From Atkinsonella hypoxylon (lineage: Eukaryota; Ascomycota; Sordariomycetes; Hypocreales; Clavicipitaceae): a stretch of DNA of 64,000 nucleotides. The translations under genes and the position numbers were made by a program. Numbering within the stretch: position 1 is the stretch's first letter; each line of letters begins with the position of its first letter. The notes under the pieces were generated by a model, which saw nothing but the letters and a program-made list of their open reading frames with translations, had not been told where the DNA came from and searched no databases. Where the stretch lies: positions 62,001 through 126,000 of the forward strand of contig JFHB01000056.1 of assembly GCA_000729835.1 (NCBI GenBank), read 5' to 3'. This document shows positions 57,734 to 64,000 of this stretch, piece after piece.

Positions 57734-59686
57734 TCAAGAAGTGATGACTGTTGCGGAAGCTTTGAAATTGTGTTTGTTCCCTTTGAGTTTGGTTGCATTC
57801 TCGATTGACTTGGCGAGCTTCTCGAAATTGACATTATTAGCGTTTTCAGTTGGCAGCGTGATGATCAATTCTACTTTATTCTTATCCAATTTATTCTTGG
57901 AAAGCATTGATTTCAACCTTGAGATTGTCCAGAGTCAGCAGATAAACTGTAATTGATGCAGAAAGAGGAGAGAAGAACAGAAGGGGCGTCAAGATCCCTG
58001 TGAAGAGTGGTGAGATGTTGGTAAGACTCACTTGATACTTGAGATGAGCTTGTTTGGTTCTGTTGGCAGAACAGGACATACGGTGGTAATAATGTTTGCA
58101 ACAGCCCCAATGTAAACAGCCCAAAATGAAGCATTTGCATGATGGCTGTCGACAATACCCCTGAAACCTCTATGTAGCGGCTCATCTGCAGGCCCAATGT
58201 CATTGCCCCATCTTGCGCAAAGTGTCAATGCAAGCAACGCACGAGCAAGATGAGTCAAACCCGGGCAATTACAGTCACGAATAATGGAACTGTGAAGAGC
58301 GAATGAAGTATTGCTGCTAGTGCCGTGGCCGGAGCGAGACCACATTTGACGAATGAATAACGCGGCCAGGCCAGGAACCAGAACAGTAGGTAAGTGCTGA
58401 AGGCCTGCTTCAGTTTGCGGCAATGAAGATGTTAAAAGGCTAAAGATGGCCTTAAAAATAGGGACTTCAGATTCCTGGACATCTGCTAGAACCTCGAGAG
58501 GATTGCTTTCCCGAATTTCTCTGGGCATCTTCATCATCAAATAGCCCTGTCTGTTCGAACCTCCACAAAAGGTAACGCGCCGAATGTTGGGCACAGCGGC
58601 GATAAATGATTCGATTACGGTAGCAATGGCAGGGAACTGCTGACGTCGTCTTTTCGACATGCCATAAATCTTTCCGTCATGCTCGGCATTGACTTGGCGC
58701 ATCTTGGTTGGCTGTTTGAATTGATAACCTGGAACGGAGTATGTATTGGTAGACGTCATTGGGTAGGGTGAGATTGGGTCGTTGTGCATCAGCATGCTTC
58801 CGTATCCGCGTAATCCACCACCGCACATATATACATCAATAGATGCATCTTCTCCCCTATCATGAGCCTCCTTGATTGCATGGAGAGTAGGGAACATGGC
58901 ACACAGGTTGGCATAAATGCGCGCAATCCCGCCTTGCAGCGCGCCTATCTCCGTTGCCTGAGTATTGGCTGACTGCTGCTGAAGAACTTTTGTGAGTCTT
59001 GCGGCACCAAACGGAAGGCTCTCACCAGCTTTTGCGGCATCAATTTCATACTTGTCTTTCGAGGTCTCGACCCACGTCATTTGCAAGCTGCCTCCACCTA
59101 GATCGAGAAACAGAGCACCTTCGGGAACATCGATCAAGGTGCTTCTCGACCCCATGACTGCACCCAAGAGGGTTTCAACAGCGGGATCTAGAATCTGGAC
59201 GCCAAGACCATCAGTTGTAGCCGCGATGGCTTCGAGCATCTGGCCCCCATTTGTGGCACGACGCATCGCTTCCGTGGCAAGAATCACAATTTGCGACTGA
59301 GGCACACCGTGCATGATGGCCAGCTGGCGGAATCCCGACAGGGCAGATGCAACATCGCCGATTGTTTCAGGCGGAAAAACTGGTCCGTTTTCTGAAGGTG
59401 TAAGAGCGTCGAACAAGGATATAGCTGCCCGACTGGAATAGATAGGCTCTAATAGCCTTGTTGAAGGAGGCTCCATGGATGTAATTGAGAATCGGATACC
59501 ATTGCTGCAAGCTCATCAGGTTCAAGCTTCGCCTCAAAATGAAATTGTGCCCAAAAAATTAGAAATCAAAAGGAATACCAACCTTCCCATGTCAACGATG
59601 GCATACAGGTGATTGTCATTGTCAGGTCGCCACGTGGGAAGCTTCTTAGAGAGATTCTCTAACGTGATGAGGTCGGATGGAGGCAT
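57734..59686 (-). CDS. RTG2-like Ppx/GppA family protein
   Basis: In yeast Rtg2 relays mitochondrial state to the nucleus (retrograde response); the fold is that of exopolyphosphatase/GppA. Three exons on the minus strand, 59583-59686, 58032-59504 and 57734-57917, give 586 residues, matching family length. The phosphate-binding segment IVDMGSNGIRFSIT is made across intron 1, which has the weak donor GTTGGT; the splice is set by restoring GSNG. Further blocks are ILATEAMRRATNG, EGALFLDLGGGSLQMTW near 165, the C-terminal domain with LPTEPNKLISSIK, and the last exon with KVELIITLPTENANNV. For intron 2 the acceptor CTCAAG at 57918-57920 is used because a nearer-looking ACAG at 57949 leads to an in-frame stop. 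Start MPPSDLITLENLSKKL. Confidence 0.92.
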
Positions 59687-61899
59687 GTTGAATGGTGTGA
59701 ATGGAAAAAAAGGACAAGGAAACAAACTCGCTTTGCATGGAGACTGCAAGATTGGAGCGAGGGAACAGTAAACTTTCAAAACTTTCACCATGCTTATAGA
59801 AAAGCAGTTCGCAGCGCGATCATGATATCATGACAAACACACTAGCGAAAAGCGACGTTGGTCGGTGAAGATGGTCCACTGGTAGAATTATGCAAGTCAC
59901 GATTAGGAGAAAGTGGGGTGGAAACAATGCACCCAACGCAGGTGACAACGGGAAGGAAGGAGGCGGCGCTCGTGCGTGGAACCCAACGCATAACATACAT
60001 GTAGCGTTCCCGCAGATGATTTAAATCGTTTATGGGTTTAGGCCGTAATAGGCCAGCTGCTAAGAAAGCGAAGAGAGAGATATTGTGTTGTGCGGCATGA
60101 CACAAGGCTGCGGACCGGCCAAGGAAAGAATGGCTGACAACGGGTGTCGGTGAACGAACGGACACGCTATGTATGTAGCCTGGCTACTTGCACCTAGCCC
60201 ATCCGTCTCGGTAAAGCGACGGGAGTCATTAAAAAAAAGTAAGCCATTCATTTAGAAGGGTCTTGGTTAATGATATTCTCGGTCCGGAATAAAATATCGG
60301 AAAGGGTGAAGAGGGACGGCGAAAAGCATGAAAATGAGAAAACCAAGATACAATAAGACCTAGATAGAGAAAATCAAAATGGCCCCCTGCCCCCCCCCCC
60401 CAAAAAAAAATAAAAATAAAAAACCAATAACGCGACCACGTGTTCCTATCTATCTATCCTTTGAAAGCCTTTTGTTCTCAAGTCCTGCCCATGCTGGTTC
60501 TCAACAACTCTTCTTTTCGTACCGTCTTTCGCGCAGTGTCTCGCTCTATTTTTTTCTTCCTACGAATATTTATTCGGCCGGGGGTATCAGCCCCCATTGA
60601 CACGGTCGGTTGGTCCATCCATACATTCGGTGTCCGCAACGACATTTGAAACGATGCGCTACTCCGCAGTTCAATCTATGTCGTCGGCATTAGAAGAGAT
60701 GATACATGACACGGTATTAGTGTTACTATGATTTCATGTGGCGAATCGTTGTTGCCTCGCCATCTTTATCGTACTACTCTGTACACTGTCCATGGTTGGA
60801 TCTTCGATCTCTGCCACATACAAGGCGGGGAAGAAGAGAGGTAGACCTTGTGCTGGCGTCGCCAAGACATGGAAAAAACGAGGATTTGCGCCATTGGCAT
60901 GGATTGGGGGCTTTTAATGTGGCAATGCGACACGTACAGTACAATGTTGTACCACAGGTCACCAACATGAAGAGGTCTGCGAATCACTGACGAACTCGTC
61001 GTTACACGCAGCGATAACACGCCCGGCCCGGTAGTTGACAGTTGACACGCCTACGCACATGCCAGCCGCATTTGCGCTTCAGCGTAGGGAAAGCTCCATT
61101 TAGCGTACGGATGAACGGTTCGAGACTAACGAATTCTTAGCAATCCGAACCCTCAATCCATTGTAGGCCTCCCACACACCACACAGCGTTGCAGCAGCTG
61201 GAAAGAATCAGCGCGACAGCGTGACATCTTACGCATGGCCGGGACTTTCCCAGGGCCCCTGTGGTCTCGGGCAAGCCGCTTTTGAGATTAGCACAGAGGT
61301 GTTCAGAGTATCAAAAAGCAGCGGCTCAGCTTGATTCACGAGGGGAGAGTGCTTAAGGCAGCAGGTGCATATATACGCGGGAAACACTATCCCGACAGGA
61401 GGCTCGCCATGAAACGACTCTCGGACGAACCTTTTCTTCTGGCGCATTGCTACATCGTCTCGCCATCGTGGAAAAGCTCGGCGATAGTGCAGCTCGCTTC
61501 GAAGATTCAGCTGCCCAGTCTTCGCCCTTTAGGTCTTTGCTCATCAGAATGTGAAGACACCAGACAAGATGACCCAGGTTGAGCTGGCGACAATATTCAA
61601 TGAATGTGATAGTCCTAATGGTCGCATGATAAATCCAAAAGGAATTTTGATTCGAAGACGGTCCGGGCCGAGAAAGACCACTTTACGCAAAAACATTGTC
61701 CATAGATTCACCAAAGACGGTGGAACTGGACAAGCTGTTTTGCTACGTACTTGAGATACCTCTGCGCCAGACTGCTAAACACCTTAAGAAGCCATTATTC
61801 TCTCCGAAATTCTTCGAGACCAAGCTGTTACGCTAAGAACGGCCAAAACAAGATCTAGCCGCAGTACAGAAACAGCAGAATTTGAATATTCTAAGCTGC

Positions 61900-62400
61900 G
61901 GGACAAGACGAACAATATCGCATGCCAAGGCGTGCCTGGATCTCGCGATGATCACATTGTCAGCCCAAAAGCGAATTATTCAATTATAGTAGAAGCGACT
62001 AGCCTAAGTGGCCCGGAGCACTAGACATCGCCGCCGGATCCAGCCTTTTGATGGAGTCTATACTATAAGGGAACTACACGAGAAAGCTGAGGCACGTGCT
62101 TATAAGGAATGGACTAAGGAGACACAGAGGATATAAGTACTTAAGATTCTTATAGTCTATAAGAATTATAAAGGGGCGTATAACACTTTATAACTTTACT
62201 GCCTATGCTCTTAAGCATAATATTATTGCTAGAAGTTCCTTATTGTAGATAGTGTAGTTATACTGCACTAGAGATAACTTAGCTAAGTAATATACTATAG
62301 GCTGCAGTATACTAGCTCTATTATATTAGAATAAGTATCTACTAAGGGCTTTACCTATGTATTTTACTTCTACTAGCAAAAACGTAAGCAGGAAGAACTG
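61900..62400. repeat. A+T-rich relic, possible RIP-decayed transposon tail
   Basis: From about 62130 to 62390 the sequence is very A+T-rich and full of TA dinucleotides (RIP-like). Just before it, the plus strand at 62023-62137 reads, across one frame change, a basic stretch RRRIQPFDGVY and then HEKAEARAYKEWTKETQRI. This is reminiscent of the Lys/Glu/Ala-rich C-terminal tail of fungal pogo-type transposases. The transposase reading is weak; the compositional anomaly is clear. Confidence 0.45.
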
Positions 62401-63142
62401 TTTCCACCCTCTTCGGAAAGCGAGCTGTAGAGAAAAGTAGAGAAGTCACAAGACCTCACATTCCTTGTCCTCATAGGCGGGTCGTAGCTGTAAAGACAAG
62501 CGTAATGAGGGGAGTTGGAGATGGCATCTTTTGGCAGGAAACTCGCATTGGAGCGATTCTTATAGGAGAAGAACCTATTCAGGACTTGCAAAGAATTTAG
62601 AAAGAGGCTTTGTCTGCGAAATCATTCCTAATATCAGCAGCAGCTCCAGAAACGACACTTCAAGCAACCCCCGGAGTTGTAAGTGTAAGGTAGCAAAGGC
62701 AGGAGAAACTAAGCCAAATGACGAGGCTGAAGACATAAACGACAGTAACCCGAGTTCTAGCGATTCTGTTTCAATAAGTATCATCTATTAGGCTGCCTTG
62801 ATTGCCATCAGGTTGAGGTTCTGAAAGCACCGAGACTGAGATGAACACAGCTATCCACATCCAGTCTGCCAGCGAGATTGATTGGTATCAATACGAAGCG
62901 CGCTTATGCATAAGCCCGCGGCTGCCAAGTCGGCTCTGTACTGGGCCAATTCCTCGAGACCGTTGGCCAACTTTATTAGGCGCGGAGTAGGGGGGGGGGC
63001 GACTCCAGCTACATCTGTGCCAAAACTCAAAACTCAAAAGTCCCCACTTTTTATTCTAGAGGATACAATCTATATGTTGAATCACACGACTTTCTTTTTC
63101 CTATTCGATTCTTTCCTCTTGCATTCTACTACTTATTGATTA

Positions 63143-63456
63143 TGCCCCTTTTATACAGATTGCTTCAGGCATTACAGTGTTACGCCCGTGGAGTCAGACT
63201 ATCTAATATCCTCAGATAGATGCAACTAATTTCAGTGGATCCACACGCAGCTAACAGTGCATGCCTGTAATTGGCTGTATACAACTACATACAGGTTTAA
63301 CCTTTAATTGGTTGCATCTAGTTACGCGCCTCTAATTGGCTGTATACAGTTGCATACAGGTTTAATCTCTCAGTCGTATCTATCTGCGGACCCGGTAGAT
63401 AGTCCGACTCTGCGCGTATAGACCTATTATGCCTATGGCATCTATGTAAAAGGGGC
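63143..63456. mobile_element. 314-bp MITE-like element with imperfect terminal inverted repeats
   Basis: Ends are TGCCCCTTTTA (63143) and its complement ending at 63456. Inverted homology extends about 95 bp inward at each end, including GTCxGACTATCTA and CAGATAGATxC segments, with many transitions. The centre carries two copies of a 33-bp direct repeat starting TAATTGGCTGTATACA (63268-63300 and 63333-63365) separated by a related 28-bp segment. There is no coding capacity. The flanks GATTA and GATTC are similar but do not prove a target-site duplication. It is a non-autonomous DNA transposon by structure; the superfamily is unknown. Confidence 0.82.
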
Positions 63457-63817
63457 AGATTCAATTACTAGCATTAGAATCCATTACTAGTGATAGGTGA
63501 CTGAGTTGTGAGTAGTAATATATAAGAGGAAAAGAATCTAATAGTGTAAGAAATTTAGTTTAGATAAAGTAGTAACGTTATATTGCTTATATGCATCCAA
63601 GTATAAGAAGGTTATTACGTAACCTTAAAACACGCCCTACAGGGTTAATCTTATCATAAATTAGGTTTTGGCATAGGTGTAACTATAGGCGGAGTCGATC
63701 GCACGCAGAATAGTAGTAACACCTGTACAAATGCTTCTTTGCCCATACAAAACATCGTTGTCGCGAAATATCTCTATCCCGGCATGACATAGCTCCTTTC
63801 CCATACACAGGAAGATT

Positions 63818-64000
63818 ATGTCCCTTCGTCAGTTGAGCCCTGCGCTTCTCGCGCGGAACCTAAATGCTGCTGTCATCTTTATGGTCATCTTTTTCACAAT
63901 TACCTTGGGCTATGCGTCATTCCGATTGACTGACAGGTCCAAAGACGCTGTCAAACACGCTCATGTCTCTCTGGAAGACTGCTCACCAGACGTTTTGAAC
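63818..64000 (+). CDS. membrane protein, N-terminal part, runs off window
   Basis: An ATG at 63818 opens a frame of 61 codons that reaches the window end without a stop. Residues 1-14 are polar and basic (MSLRQLSPALLARN). Residues 15-35 form one strongly hydrophobic segment (NAAVIFMVIFFTITLGYASF). After it comes a charged stretch (RLTDRSKDAVKHAH). This looks like a single-pass type II or signal-anchor N-terminus. The family cannot be named from so short a piece. The upstream sequence contains no competing gene, and an intron could still occur beyond the edge. Confidence 0.6.
   Translation, partial: MSLRQLSPALLARNLNAAVIFMVIFFTITLGYASFRLTDRSKDAVKHAHVSLEDCSPDVLN

Larger units (their letters stand above)
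59687..63817. other. 4.1-kb gene-poor right region
   Basis: No intact gene is seen. It contains a homopolymer stretch (C13 then A9) near 60390, an A+T-rich relic (61900-62400) and an inverted-repeat element (63143-63456). Short frames at 61331-61754 and 62531-62791 are open but unrecognised, and may be remnants. Confidence 0.5.

Noticed and set aside
57918..57949. ACAG at 57949 as acceptor for the last RTG2 intron
   Set aside because: It leads to an in-frame stop in the frame required by the donor; the CTCAAG acceptor restores a family-like C-terminus.
1..64000. tRNA or rRNA genes
   Set aside because: I looked for T-loop-like GTTCGAnTC with a matching D-arm and found no convincing cloverleaf; a covariance-model scan would be needed to exclude intron-containing tRNAs.

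Overview
The window is nuclear DNA of a filamentous ascomycete, most likely a Sordariomycete and probably Hypocreales. This rests on short GT-AG introns (about 50-110 nt), protein families such as fungal MED16, UBE3D/HECT_2, questin-oxidase-like and RTG2, a Zn2Cys6 regulator, and A+T-rich, transition-riddled repeat relics of the kind left by RIP. The order is inferred from remembered family resemblance, not from a search.

Layout. 1-4890 is gene-poor. It holds a broken D-lactate dehydrogenase relic (2960-3380, minus) and a 509-bp inverted-repeat element (4052-4560) about 330 bp upstream of MED16. The plus-strand genes that follow are MED16 (4891-8210), a large coiled-coil protein (11943-15632) and a BRCT-containing family X DNA polymerase (16455-18869). 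Next comes a small accessory pair: an uncharacterised fungal protein (19549-20271) and a stand-alone nucleotidyltransferase-fold protein resembling AbiEii (21098-21775). A housekeeping block runs from 22954 to 33237: ATIC (minus), a cytosolic SGNH hydrolase (plus), CSN4 (minus), PXMP4 (minus) and RAD17 (minus). An orphan questin-oxidase-like gene (33820-35146, minus) is head-to-head with a UBE3D-like E2-binding gene (35682-37202), which is followed by a divergent SNF2-family ATPase (about 37642-41168). Then come an F-box protein (43637-45912), a 1168-aa serine/proline-rich protein with a conserved C-terminal half (46743-50333, minus), a Zn2Cys6-type regulator (55359-57581) and an RTG2-like Ppx/GppA protein (57734-59686, minus). 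The right end (59687-63817) is gene-poor, with an A+T-rich relic and a 314-bp inverted-repeat element. A membrane protein gene runs off the right edge (63818-64000).

Genes with linked roles: RAD17, the pol X enzyme and the SNF2 ATPase bear on DNA damage or chromatin. CSN4, the UBE3D-like protein and the F-box protein all belong to ubiquitin or cullin-RING biology. ATIC, RTG2 and PXMP4 are metabolic or organelle functions. The genes alternate strands and look independently transcribed, and no secondary-metabolite cluster is visible. Introns were placed by reading splice sites that restore family-like protein sequence. Most gene models close in frame; the two exceptions, the middle of the UBE3D-like gene and the 5' end of the SNF2 gene, are marked.
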